Of a DNA stretch of 64,000 nucleotides, positions 28,019-38,605 are shown one piece after another; within the stretch, counting starts at the first letter, position 1; the number at the start of each line of letters is the position of its first letter. A program made the translations under genes and the position numbers. Origin of the DNA: Herbaspirillum sp. YR522 (GTDB lineage: Bacteria; Pseudomonadota; Gammaproteobacteria; Burkholderiales; Burkholderiaceae_D); contig NZ_AKJA01000117.1 in NCBI RefSeq assembly GCF_000282575.1, forward strand, positions 17,449 to 81,448, given 5' to 3'. A model generated the notes under the pieces. The model saw nothing but the letters and a program-made list of their open reading frames with translations. It made no database searches and was not told the origin of the DNA.

Positions 28019-29600
28019 ATTGCGCGGCCAACAGCGCCGCGCAAGCGTGGCGCACCTGCTTGACCGGCTCGTCCCACTGCCCGCGCACTTGTTGACGCAC
28101 CAATTGCAGTGAGGGATACCAGGCCGTGGCCCGAGGCGCCAGGCCCCAGCGCCATTCCCCTTCCAACCGCAGCAGCAGCCACCCCGGTCGCGCCAGGGCA
28201 CCCGCCAGGTGCGCCACCGCGCTGTCGACGCTGATGACGGCATCGAGTTCGGCCACCAGCGCCGCGGTATCGGCCCAGTCTGCCAGCGGCACCCGCTGCA
28301 GGCGCCCTGGCTGGCGGCCCTGTTCGAGGGTGGCCAGCGCCTCGGTGTCGGTGGCGGGGATATCCGGCTGCAGGGCGACAAAATCGATCGCCAAGTCGAA
28401 CAGCGGCAACAGCGCCGACAGCGGGATATCGCGGGTGTGGTGGATGGTGGCGTATTGACGGCCGGCCCAGGTGATGCCGATCCGCATCCGCTGTGCGCCG
28501 GACGAGCGCCAATGGCACCTGCGCGCCGGGTCGGCGACCAGGTAGGGCGGCGGTGGCGCGGCCGCCGGGTCGGGCAGGCCCAACAGCTGCGGCAGCGACA
28601 GCAGCGATGCCATGAGGTCATGCGGCGGCAGGCGCTTGTCGTCGCTCACGAACTCGCAGGTTGGAAACGACATGGCCAGCAACGATGCCATGGCGGGTGG
28701 GCAGCAGATGGTGGTGCGGGCCGCCCTCGCTGCCACCACGCCGATGTAACGCGCGAACTGCAAGGTGTCGCCCTGCCCTTGCTCGGCCCACAAGAGCACG
28801 TCAAGTCCGCGCACATCCTGGCCAGGCCGCCACGGCGGCTGGGTGCTGTGGGGCCGGGCGCGGGCCAATTCCTCGATCTCGTGGCGGGCTTCGTGCCCTT
28901 CCCAGCCCGCCACGAAGTCACCCTGCAACAGGTGCAGGTGGGCACGTCCGACGCGCGCCTGCGCAAACGACGGGCGCCGTTGCAGTGCGTGCTCGAACTG
29001 CGCCAGGGCGTGGTCGAAGCGACCCATCTGGCGCAGGATGGTGGCGCTGTTATAGGCCAGCAATACCTGCTGTTCGTCGCTGGCGTCGCCACCCACGAAA
29101 CCCTGGTAGCAGGCCAGCGCTTCTTCGTGCCGGTTCAGGCGCAGCAGGATGTCGGCGCGCAACGCCCGCGCCGAAAAGTCGTCCGGTTGCGCCGCCAGCA
29201 GCAGGTCGATGCTGGCCAGCGCCGGCAGTGGCTGGTCCAGCGCCAGGTGGGCCGATGCCAATTGCATGGTGGTACTGGCAGTGAACACGCCCGTGGCCAG
29301 CGCTGCCTCGCATTGCGCGACCAACGCCAGCAGTGCCTGTCGGTAGGGTTGGCGCGCCTCGTCGAAGGTGGGCGCAATGGCCAGGCAGTGCCGGTACGCA
29401 TGCACCGCAGCGGCGGCATTGCCGGCCTGCAGCAATAGATCGGCCCGTTGCATGTGTATCGGCAGGAACGCGGGCGCCAGCGCCAGTGCCTGGTCCAGCA
29501 ACGCAATGGCCTGCGCAGGCTGGCCGGCGCCATTGATGGCAATGGCGCTGCACATGAATTCCATCAATTGGCCAAGCGTGGCGGGGTCGTGGTCGATCAT
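28017..29600 (-). CDS. TPR protein with GT9-like glycosyltransferase domain
   Basis: About 527 residues from the ATG at 29600; a GTG at 29648 would add 16. The N-terminal half is tetratricopeptide repeats ('QAIALLDQALALAPAFLPIH', 'GRFDHALAQFEHALQRRPSF'). The C-terminal half, after 'GDFVAGWEGHEAR', has 'LLWAEQGQGDTLQFARYI', 'RIGITWAGR' and 'ISVDSAVAHLAGALARPGWL', the nucleotide-sugar site pattern of GT9-like transferases in TPR fusions. No signal peptide is seen, so it is cytoplasmic. TPR-transferase fusions often modify surface or flagellar proteins. Here the upstream neighbour 51 bases away encodes a Ser/Thr-rich protein, a possible substrate. Substrate and sugar are unknown. Confidence 0.7.
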   Translation of the reverse strand: MIDHDPATLGQLMEFMCSAIAINGAGQPAQAIALLDQALALAPAFLPIHMQRADLLLQAGNAAAAVHAYRHCLAIAPTFDEARQPYRQALLALVAQCEAALATGVFTASTTMQLASAHLALDQPLPALASIDLLLAAQPDDFSARALRADILLRLNRHEEALACYQGFVGGDASDEQQVLLAYNSATILRQMGRFDHALAQFEHALQRRPSFAQARVGRAHLHLLQGDFVAGWEGHEARHEIEELARARPHSTQPPWRPGQDVRGLDVLLWAEQGQGDTLQFARYIGVVAARAARTTICCPPAMASLLAMSFPTCEFVSDDKRLPPHDLMASLLSLPQLLGLPDPAAAPPPPYLVADPARRCHWRSSGAQRMRIGITWAGRQYATIHHTRDIPLSALLPLFDLAIDFVALQPDIPATDTEALATLEQGRQPGRLQRVPLADWADTAALVAELDAVISVDSAVAHLAGALARPGWLLLRLEGEWRWGLAPRATAWYPSLQLVRQQVRGQWDEPVKQVRHACAALLAAQ

Positions 29601-29651
29601 GGCGCGCAGGTTAGCATAGCTACCGCGCGCCGGGCCGGGCGCCGGCACCGG

Positions 29652-30386
29652 CTAGGCGGTGGTATCGATCAGGTTGCCACTGGGTCGACCAGCGGCCAGC
29701 TTGTCCTTGAGCGCCTGCAGGAAGCTGCCCAGCGAAGAACTACCGTCGCCGGTGCCACCGGTCAGCCTGGAAAAGCTGCTCTTGAGCGAATCCAGGGTCG
29801 AGTCGCTGTCGTCGGTGCCGTCGCTGTCGTCGCTATCGTCCTGGCCGGCACCCGACAACGATGCGATGAGACTGTCGAGGTCGCCTCCCAGGCCGCCATG
29901 TGGCGGCGGCAGCCCGGACGGGGCGTACGAAGTGGCGGTCGCGATACCGACGCCGGTGGTCGTGCTGGCCGTGCCGCTGTCGTCGGCATCCTCGTCGCTC
30001 GCATCGCTGCCCTGCCCGCCACCCCCCTGGGCATGCAATGCAGCCAGCAGTTGTTGCAAGAAGCTGTCGAGCCTGGAATCGGTGACATTGACCGCCACCG
30101 AGACCGTGGTACCGGCGTTCGAGGCACTACTGGCCACCGTGCTGGCGCTGGCGGCGTCGGCCGAGCTGACGGCGCTGATGCTGTTGTCGTCGATGTCGAT
30201 GCCCAGCGCCCCCAGCAGGTCCTTGAGCGCGCCCAGCAGCCCGCCGCCATGGGGTGGCGGCGGTGGCGGCGGTGGCGGCGCGTCGGCGCGCAGACTGGCG
30301 CTGGAGGCACTGGACGTGCTGCCCAGGCTCATCAAGCTGGCCAGGGTGACATTGCTGGTACTGCCGGACAGGCTGCCGATGGACAT
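29652..30386 (-). CDS. Ser/Thr-rich low-complexity protein, function unknown
   Basis: A 244-residue protein with about 27% Ser+Thr, no Cys or Trp and very few aromatics. It has a run of nine Pro near residue 37, Gly-rich patches and an acidic Asp/Ser stretch near residue 185. Short amphipathic helices are present ('LLGALKDLLGALGIDIDD', 'RLDSFLQQLLAALHAQ', 'SLGSFLQALKDKLAAG'). There is no signal peptide. The composition recalls harpin-like or other proteins exported without a cleaved signal, but I recognise no family. It is divergent from cpxR across a region with CpxR-box sequences. It probably forms a two-gene unit with the TPR-glycosyltransferase gene downstream. Confidence 0.6.
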   Translation of the reverse strand: MSIGSLSGSTSNVTLASLMSLGSTSSASSASLRADAPPPPPPPPPHGGGLLGALKDLLGALGIDIDDNSISAVSSADAASASTVASSASNAGTTVSVAVNVTDSRLDSFLQQLLAALHAQGGGGQGSDASDEDADDSGTASTTTGVGIATATSYAPSGLPPPHGGLGGDLDSLIASLSGAGQDDSDDSDGTDDSDSTLDSLKSSFSRLTGGTGDGSSSLGSFLQALKDKLAAGRPSGNLIDTTA

Positions 30387-30761
30387 GATGTGTTATTCCC
30401 CTTGGTCTTGATCCCTACAGGCGGCATTGCAGGCAATGCGCGCGCTCCCGGAACGCAGTATCGTTCAGGCTCGCGCACGCGACTGCCCCCTATCGAGCAA
30501 AAGCAGGTAAAGTTTTGTCAATCGGTGAAAAGCGACTGCGTTCACGATGCGCTGGCTCGCATACGGCCAGGCAATTACTTCCAGACAAGATCGCAAGAAG
30601 CGAGCAACACGATCAGGAATTGTTTCCCCGGCGCGGGTAAATGAATGTAAAGATGCAATTGTAAAGACGCTCTGAAACACCTCTGCAAAACCTTTTACGG
30701 CATATTAGCGGCTGCCCGGCCCTGCGGCGTTCATGCAGGACAACCCAAATGGAATGCAGCA
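30387..30761. promoter_or_regulatory. Intergenic region upstream of cpxR and the Ser-rich gene
   Basis: A 375-base region between divergent genes. It holds no gene I can support. The striking content is a cluster of GTAAA pentamers near 30637-30665, annotated separately, plus an inverted copy (TTTAC) at 30693-30697. It must contain promoters for both directions. A TATTAG at 30703-30708 is only a weak -10 candidate for cpxR. Confidence 0.5.
30637..30665 (+). promoter_or_regulatory. CpxR box (GTAAA-N5-GTAAA) with a third GTAAA
   Basis: GTAAA at 30637-30641 and 30647-30651 are separated by exactly five bases, matching the E. coli CpxR consensus. A third GTAAA follows at 30661-30665. It lies about 100 bases before the cpxR ATG, so autoregulation is likely. 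It could also act on the divergent Ser-rich gene. Confidence 0.7.
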
Positions 30762-31451
30762 ATGTCAAAAGTATTATTGATCGACGACGATGTGGAACTG
30801 GTCGACATGCTCAAGGAATACCTCGAGCAGGAAAAATTCGAAGTCAAGGTCGCCTACGATGGCGAAGCCGGCGCCGCCGAAGCACTCACCGGCCAATATG
30901 CCATCGCCGTGCTGGACGTCATGATGCCGCGCCTGAACGGCGTCGACACCCTGCGTCGCATCCGCGCCAAGAGCACCATGCCGGTGGTGATGCTGACCGC
31001 CAAGGGCGACGATACCGACCGCATCATCGGCCTGGAACTGGGCGCCGACGACTACGTGCCCAAGCCGTGCACGCCGCGCGAGATCGCCGCGCGCATCCGC
31101 GCCATCCTGCGTCGCGCCTCGGCCGAGAACACCGAACAATCGCCCTATTCGCCACTGGCCGTGGGTGCGCTGTCGATGTGGCCCGAGCAACGTCGCGCCA
31201 CCTGGGGGGGCCGCCCGCTGGAACTGACCAGCAGCGAATTCAACCTGCTCGAGGTGCTGGCGCGCAACGCCGGCAAGCCGGTCAGCAAGCAGCACCTGTC
31301 GGAACAGGGCCTGGGGCGTCCGCTGGCGCGCTTCGACCGCAACATCGACGTCCACCTGTCGAGCATCCGCCAGAAGATCGCCGCCCTGGGCAGCGACAAG
31401 AGCTGCATCCAGACCGTCTATCGCCTGGGCTACCAGTTCATCAAGGAGTGA
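30762..31451 (+). CDS. cpxR: CpxR-type response regulator
   Basis: A 229-residue OmpR/PhoB-family regulator. The receiver domain (1-115) has the acidic pair 'IDDD', phospho-acceptor Asp in 'AVLDVMMP' (about residue 53) and Lys in the 'VPKPCTPRE' turn. The winged-helix domain has 'LELTSSEFNLLEVLARNAGK' and 'RNIDVHLSSIRQKI', typical of CpxR. It is followed at once by the sensor kinase gene, with AAGGAG overlapping the stop. The upstream CpxR box supports the Cpx assignment. It probably senses envelope stress through CpxA. No cpxP is present. Confidence 0.85.
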   Translation: MSKVLLIDDDVELVDMLKEYLEQEKFEVKVAYDGEAGAAEALTGQYAIAVLDVMMPRLNGVDTLRRIRAKSTMPVVMLTAKGDDTDRIIGLELGADDYVPKPCTPREIAARIRAILRRASAENTEQSPYSPLAVGALSMWPEQRRATWGGRPLELTSSEFNLLEVLARNAGKPVSKQHLSEQGLGRPLARFDRNIDVHLSSIRQKIAALGSDKSCIQTVYRLGYQFIKE

Positions 31452-31452
31452 C

Positions 31453-32862
31453 GTGGGTCGGTTATTCTGGAAGTTCTTCTTCTTCATCGCGATCGCCCAG
31501 ATCACCGCCACCGTCGGCGTGGGCGTGCTGTTCTGGATCGAGAACCTGGAACGCAACAATCGCTCGTCCGAGATCGACCTGAGCCCTCCGGCCAGCTTCA
31601 TGATCCGCTCGGCTGCCGCCACGCTGCAGTTCGGCGGCACCGAAGCCCTGCGCAGCCTGATCAACGAAGGCCATGAACATCGCCTCAAGCTGTATGCGGT
31701 CGACGAGAACATGGTCGACCTGATGGGGCGCGAGGTGCCGACCAAGCTGGTCGAAGAGGCGCGCGCCCTGCTGTCGTCGACACGCCAGCGGCATGTGGTG
31801 GAATTGGTCAAGGCAGCCAACGGTCATAGCTACCTGCTGTTCATTCCGGCGCCCCCGGACGAATTCGGCAATCGCGGCGGGCGCGACCCGCGCATGCGCG
31901 ATCGCGGTCCGCCGCCGCCGATGTTCTTCCCCAGCATGCCGATCGCGGTGGCGCTGGTGGCCAGCCTGGTCTTCGCACTGCTGCTGGCCTGGTATTTCTC
32001 GCACCCCATCCGCCATCTCAAGAATGCCTTTGCCCAGGCCGCATCGGGCAACCTCGACCTCGAACTGGAACCGGTGATGAGCTCGCGCAGCGACGAGCTG
32101 GCCGACCTTGGCCGCGATTTCGACGCCATGACGGCCAAGCTGCGGGTCTTGATGGAAAGCCAGCGCCGGCTGCTGCACGATGTCTCGCACGAGCTGCGCT
32201 CGCCGATTGCACGGCTGCAGGTGGCCATCGGCCTGGCGCGGGTGCAGGACCGCGACAAACTGGAACTGACGCTGGAACGCATCGAGCGCGAGAGCATGCG
32301 CATGGACAGCCTGGTGGGTGAATTGCTGACGCTGTCGCGGCTGGAAGCCAATGTGCCGGGCTCGATGGAAGAAGACATCCCGATCGAGGCCTTGCTGGCC
32401 GACATGGTCGCCGACGCCGAATTCGAAGCGCAAGCCAATGGCCGCCACATCGATGGCCGGGTCGAATGCCCGGTGGAGATCAAGGGCAATCCGGAGCTGC
32501 TCTATCGCGCCATCGAGAACGTGCTGCGCAATGCCATCAAGCACACCGCCGCCGACACCACCGTGCAGATCACCGCCCAGGTCGACTACGCCGAGCACCT
32601 GCTGCACCTGTCGATCCTGGACCGCGGCCCGGGCGTGCCAGAGGACGAACTGGACCAGATCTTCGAACTGTTCTTCCGCAGCAGCCGCACCCGCAGCAAC
32701 AGCGCCGGCCATGGGCTGGGGCTGTCGATCGCGCGTCGCATCATCGAGGCGCACCACGGCGCGATCCGGGCTACCAACCGCCAGGACGGCGGCCTGCAGG
32801 TCGACATCACCCTGCCCTTCATGCCCGAGAAGCCAGCGCCGGGCCAGGCGCTGGACGCCTGA
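31453..32862 (+). CDS. cpxA: CpxA-type sensor histidine kinase
   Basis: A 469-residue membrane kinase starting at GTG 31453. It has a first membrane helix (about residues 5-25), a periplasmic loop to about residue 155, a second helix 'IAVALVASLVFALLLAWYF', then HAMP. The H-box is 'LLHDVSHELRSPIARLQVAI', and N and G boxes follow ('IENVLRNAIKH', 'DRGPGVPEDELDQIFELFF', 'GHGLGLSIARRII'). HELRSPIARL is characteristic of CpxA-like kinases. It ends tail-to-tail with the stomatin gene, only 6 bases apart and with no visible terminator. Confidence 0.85.
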   Translation: MGRLFWKFFFFIAIAQITATVGVGVLFWIENLERNNRSSEIDLSPPASFMIRSAAATLQFGGTEALRSLINEGHEHRLKLYAVDENMVDLMGREVPTKLVEEARALLSSTRQRHVVELVKAANGHSYLLFIPAPPDEFGNRGGRDPRMRDRGPPPPMFFPSMPIAVALVASLVFALLLAWYFSHPIRHLKNAFAQAASGNLDLELEPVMSSRSDELADLGRDFDAMTAKLRVLMESQRRLLHDVSHELRSPIARLQVAIGLARVQDRDKLELTLERIERESMRMDSLVGELLTLSRLEANVPGSMEEDIPIEALLADMVADAEFEAQANGRHIDGRVECPVEIKGNPELLYRAIENVLRNAIKHTAADTTVQITAQVDYAEHLLHLSILDRGPGVPEDELDQIFELFFRSSRTRSNSAGHGLGLSIARRIIEAHHGAIRATNRQDGGLQVDITLPFMPEKPAPGQALDA

Positions 32863-32868
32863 CGCCGG

Positions 32869-33783
32869 CTATCTGGACTGCGTCTTGACCACTTGCAGCG
32901 CGGTGGCGATCAGGCCGCTCATGTCGGACAGGTTGGCCGGCACGATCAAGGTATTATTGGTCTTTGCCAGCTCACCGAAGGCGTTGACGTATTGCTCGGC
33001 CACCTTGAGGTTGACGGCGTCGGTGCCGCCCGGCGCCTGGATCGCCGCGGCCGTCTTGCGGATCGCCTCGGCGCTGGCCTCGGCAATCGACAGGATCGCC
33101 GCCGCCTCGCCCTGGGCACGGTTGATCGAGGCCTGCTTCTCGCCTTCGGACTTGGCGATGGCGGCCTCGCGCTGGCCGGTGGCGATATTGATCTGCTCTT
33201 GCTTGCGGCCCTCGGAGGCGGCGATCAATGCCCGCTTTTCGCGCTCGGCGGTGATCTGTGCCTGCATCGCGTGCAGGATTTCCTTGGGCGGGGTCAGGTC
33301 CTTGATCTCGTAGCGCAACACCTTGACGCCCCAATTCTCGGCCGATTCGTCGATGGCGCTGACGATGGCGGTATTGATGTGGTCACGCTCCTCGAAGGTC
33401 TTGTCCAGTTCCATCTTGCCGATCACCGAACGCAGCGTGGTCTGCGCCAGTTGCGTGATGGCGGCGATATAGTTCGACGAACCGTAGGATGCGCGCATCG
33501 GGTCGGTGATCTGGAAATACAGGATGCCATCGACCTGCAACTGCGTGTTGTCGCGGGTGATGCAGACCTGGGGCGGCACGTCGAGCGGGATCTCCTTGAG
33601 GATGTGCTTGTAGGCCACGCGATCGATGAACGGCACCACGATATTGAGGCCGGGCCCTAGCGTCGCATGGTACTTGCCCAGGCGTTCGACCACCCAGGCG
33701 TGCTGTTGCGGGACCACCTTGACCGTCTGCACGACGAACACGATGGCAATGAAGAAAATGACCAGGGTTACGCTTCCCAGCAT
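32869..33783 (-). CDS. SPFH/stomatin-like membrane protease-associated protein (QmcA type)
   Basis: 304 residues from the ATG at 33783, chosen because GAGGAG lies just upstream and a membrane anchor then begins the protein ('MLGSVTLVIFFIAIVFVVQT'). The SPFH/band 7 domain includes 'VPQQHAWVVERLGKYHATLG', 'GPGLNIVVPFIDRVAYK' and 'QLAQTTLRSVIGKMELD'. A coiled coil rich in Ala/Glu/Gln/Arg follows. The frame stays open much further upstream, but that part is repeat-encoded (RHIRCIRCIE-like) and lacks a natural start. Stomatin and NfeD genes occur together and form membrane microdomain complexes linked to protein quality control. Confidence 0.9.
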   Translation of the reverse strand: MLGSVTLVIFFIAIVFVVQTVKVVPQQHAWVVERLGKYHATLGPGLNIVVPFIDRVAYKHILKEIPLDVPPQVCITRDNTQLQVDGILYFQITDPMRASYGSSNYIAAITQLAQTTLRSVIGKMELDKTFEERDHINTAIVSAIDESAENWGVKVLRYEIKDLTPPKEILHAMQAQITAEREKRALIAASEGRKQEQINIATGQREAAIAKSEGEKQASINRAQGEAAAILSIAEASAEAIRKTAAAIQAPGGTDAVNLKVAEQYVNAFGELAKTNNTLIVPANLSDMSGLIATALQVVKTQSR

Positions 33784-33834
33784 GGGGATCTCCTCGGGTT
33801 GGGTGATGAACCGGTAGCGCCGGCACCGCCAGCG

Positions 33835-33917
33835 CTTGATGTACTTGATGTACTTGATGTGCTTGCTACGCTCAATGCATCGAATGCATCGAATGTGTCG
33901 AATACGTCGAATACGCC
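33835..33917. repeat. Two adjoining sets of 9-bp tandem repeats
   Basis: CTTGATGTA is repeated from 33835 (three close copies and one diverged). AATGCATCG then repeats from 33874 (two identical, then AATGTGTCG and AATACGTCG, and a partial). The 9-bp period equals three codons. The repeats occupy the gap between the nfeD-like stop and the stomatin start. Confidence 0.8.
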
Positions 33918-33952
33918 AGGTGCGGCCCGCCGCACCGGCTCGCTCGATGCGT

Positions 33953-34387
33953 TCAGCGCGGGGCGACGATGAGGCGACTGCCGCGTATTTCGCGGATGAT
34001 GCAGGCGCCGGGCACAGGCGCATGCCCGGCTTCGAGTTCGACATCCCACAACGCGCCCCGGTACGGTACGCGCGCCACATGCGTGCTGCCGTGCTGCCGC
34101 CAGGCCGGCACCTCGAGCGTCTGGCCGATGTCGAGCAATTGGTTCGGATCGTCATTGGCGCGCCCCCGTCGCAGGCGGCCGAATCGACTGCGACGCAACC
34201 CCAGCACGGCGGCCACGCCCACTGCAGCGGCGGCCAGCAACTGCCATTCGAGCAGCGCGCCACCCAGCGCCAGTCCGCCGCCCGCGACCAGCCCGAGCGC
34301 AATCATCAGCAGGTAGAAGGTACCCGAGAACAGTTCGGCGGCAATCAGCACCCCGGCCAGCACGAACCAGATGGACCAGTCGCTCAT
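33953..34387 (-). CDS. NfeD family membrane protein
   Basis: 144 residues from the ATG at 34387, where a membrane protein beginning 'MSDWSIWFVLAGVLIAAELF' starts. The in-frame extension to 34477 is not plausible. Two to three membrane helices (about residues 7-70) are followed by a soluble OB-fold domain ('GQTLEVPAWRQHGSTHVARV', 'GALWDVELEAG'). It is the short NfeD form without the ClpP-like protease domain. It precedes the stomatin gene in the same direction with a repeat-filled 169-base gap. The pair likely works as one membrane complex. Confidence 0.88.
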   Translation of the reverse strand: MSDWSIWFVLAGVLIAAELFSGTFYLLMIALGLVAGGGLALGGALLEWQLLAAAAVGVAAVLGLRRSRFGRLRRGRANDDPNQLLDIGQTLEVPAWRQHGSTHVARVPYRGALWDVELEAGHAPVPGACIIREIRGSRLIVAPR

Positions 34388-34491
34388 GGAAGAACCCGTT
34401 AAAGACGTAGAAAAGGATCGAACAGTAGCCAACAGGCGCCTTTCTTGCCGGCAAGCTGCGCGTAGTCTAACGCACAACCGGCGTCGCCAAG

Positions 34492-34523
34492 AAAAAAGGC
34501 GCGCACATTTCCGTGCGCGCCTT
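34492..34523 (-). terminator. Intrinsic terminator after ppsA
   Basis: On the minus strand an 11-bp perfect stem (AAGGCGCGCAC / GTGCGCGCCTT) around a 6-base loop is followed by a T-run. It starts about 50 bases after the ppsA stop. Confidence 0.88.
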
Positions 34524-34572
34524 CCCGGTGTATCGCCAGCCGGCCTTTACCGCCGGCCGCGTCGATGCTCCA

Positions 34573-36990
<2,418 letters not shown>

Positions 36991-37291
36991 GACTACCCCT
37001 AACTTGATGATAAGAAATCTTCGCGGGCGCAGCATGCGTCTGTTGATTTTTGTTATTCTGCGACGGTGCCGGCATCGGAGCCGAGCCCAGCGACATCACC
37101 AGGTCCGCAACACGCGCGCAGCCGCCGAGGACGTTTGCCAATGCAAACATCACTACAAGGTCGGCCAGATTGCGCAAGCGGTTCAGGGTCATCGTGGTTG
37201 GGCTGCTCGATCAGTTGCTGGGCATTGTACCGCGTGAAATCATTTTTGGTTATTGCACCTTCCTTTTTTTATATTGACTGGCGACAACATC
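36991..37291. promoter_or_regulatory. Divergent ppsA/ppsR control region
   Basis: A 301-base gap between the two divergent starts. A TACAAT -10 candidate on the minus strand (37224-37229) would give ppsA a leader of over 200 bases, but its -35 is poor. A TATATT at 37270-37275 could serve ppsR. Nothing else is recognised; a short minus-strand frame with an LGGC motif is judged to be chance. Confidence 0.35.
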
Positions 37292-38146
37292 ATGCTCGAC
37301 CCCATGCCTCTTCCGCGCACAGCCCCCATGCTGGCGGCCAACCGCACGGTCTTCTTCGTCTCCGACGGTACCGGCATCACTGCCGAGACCCTCGGGCATT
37401 CGGTGCTGAGCCAGTTCGAGCTGCGTTTCAAGCAGGTGCGCCTGCCGTTCATCGACACCATCGACAAGGCGCATGAAGCCACGCGCAAGATCAACGATGC
37501 GTTCCAGGTCGACGGCAAGCTGCCGATCGTGTTCTCGACCCTGGTCAAGTCCGAGTTGTCGTCGGTCATCCGCCAGGCCAAGGCGATGCACATGGACCTG
37601 TTCCAGACCTTCGTCGAGCCGCTCGAGCAGGAATTGGAGATCAAGTCGACCCACACCATCGGCCGCAGCCACAACACCGCCGATTCGGAGGAATACCGCA
37701 CCCGCATCGAGGCGATCAATTTTTCGCTGGCGCATGACGATGGCCAGTCCAACAAGAACCTGTCGGAAGCCGATGTCATCCTGGTGGGCGTGTCGCGCTC
37801 GGGCAAGACCCCCACCAGCCTGTACCTGGCGATGCAGTTCGGCATCAAGGCGGCCAACTATCCGCTGATCCCGGACGACTTCGAACGCGACAAGCTGCCC
37901 GGTGGCCTGGCCATGTACAAGAAGAAGATCTTCGGCTTGACCATCGCCCCCGAACGCCTGGCCGAGGTGCGCAACGAACGGCGCCCGGGCAGCAAGTATG
38001 CCGCGCTCGAGAACTGCCGCTACGAGATCAATGAAGCCGAGAACATGATGCGTCGCGAAGGGATACGCTGGATGTCGTCGACGGCCAAGTCGATCGAGGA
38101 GATCGCCGCCACCATCCTGCAGGAACTCAAACCCGAGACGCGCTAG
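37292..38146 (+). CDS. ppsR: PEP synthase regulatory protein (bifunctional kinase/pyrophosphorylase)
   Basis: 284 residues from the ATG at 37292; a TTG at 37253 would add 13 residues that look like leader sequence. DUF299/PSRP family: '[20 protein letters not shown]' at the N-terminus, P-loop '[19 protein letters not shown]' near residue 168, and C-terminal '[18 protein letters not shown]'-type ending. It inactivates PpsA by ADP-dependent phosphorylation and reactivates it by Pi-dependent dephosphorylation. It is divergent from ppsA, as usual in betaproteobacteria. Its TAG stop is shared with the opposite-strand gene through a CTAG palindrome. Confidence 0.95.
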   Translation: MLDPMPLPRTAPMLAANRTVFFVSDGTGITAETLGHSVLSQFELRFKQVRLPFIDTIDKAHEATRKINDAFQVDGKLPIVFSTLVKSELSSVIRQAKAMHMDLFQTFVEPLEQELEIKSTHTIGRSHNTADSEEYRTRIEAINFSLAHDDGQSNKNLSEADVILVGVSRSGKTPTSLYLAMQFGIKAANYPLIPDDFERDKLPGGLAMYKKKIFGLTIAPERLAEVRNERRPGSKYAALENCRYEINEAENMMRREGIRWMSSTAKSIEEIAATILQELKPETR

Positions 38147-38604
38147 CTCCCGGCGCGCCGGTAGGTGGTGAGCAGGCGCGTATGCTTGTGCGGCCCGCGG
38201 ATCCAGGTCTGCTGCTGGAACTGGCCGGCCGCCTCCAGCAGATAACTGGCGGTATAGCAATCGGCGCCGCACAGGTGCTGTGCCGCCGGCGCCAGCCGGT
38301 TGCCGTCCAGCACGTAATGCTGGTAAGGCTGGCCGGCGCGCTCGCCATCGGCGAACGACACCATCACGCCGTGGGCATCGAAACGATAATCGAACAGGCG
38401 GGTGAAGGCGATCGGCCGCCCCTGCGCCATGTGCAGCGTGCCATGCTCGCGATAGCGCAGCAGGTCGGGCGCGAGCCGGCTGAATTCGCATGCCCCGGAC
38501 GCCTGCGCCTGCACCGTCTCGTCGGCACCCCATATCGACCTGTCGAAGATCCAGGCACCGCTGAAGAAGTCTTGCAGCGCGAGATTGTCGCCGGGGATGC
38601 CCAT
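38143..38604 (-). CDS. DUF6314 family protein
   Basis: A 153-residue soluble protein with the DUF6314 pattern: '[12 protein letters not shown]' at the N-terminus, '[12 protein letters not shown]', '[10 protein letters not shown]', '[14 protein letters not shown]' and '[18 protein letters not shown]' at the C-terminus. It is a likely lipocalin-like beta barrel of unknown ligand. It starts one base after the SpoU methyltransferase stop, so it is probably the last gene of that operon. Its stop overlaps the ppsR stop, leaving no room for a terminator. Confidence 0.75.
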   Translation of the reverse strand: MGIPGDNLALQDFFSGAWIFDRSIWGADETVQAQASGACEFSRLAPDLLRYREHGTLHMAQGRPIAFTRLFDYRFDAHGVMVSFADGERAGQPYQHYVLDGNRLAPAAQHLCGADCYTASYLLEAAGQFQQQTWIRGPHKHTRLLTTYRRAGS

Positions 38605-38605
38605 G

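Noticed and set aside
29652..30386. EF-hand or RTX-type calcium-binding protein, suggested by the Asp/Ser-rich stretch
   Set aside because: The Asp/Ser run lacks the regular EF-hand loop spacing and the GGXGXD nonapeptide of RTX proteins.
33835..33917. CRISPR-like array
   Set aside because: The repeats are 9 bp and directly adjacent, with no spacers and no cas genes.
33784..34302. N-terminal extension of the stomatin protein through the 9-bp repeats
   Set aside because: A good ribosome site and membrane anchor mark the start at 33783. The extension is repeat-encoded and overlaps nfeD in another frame.
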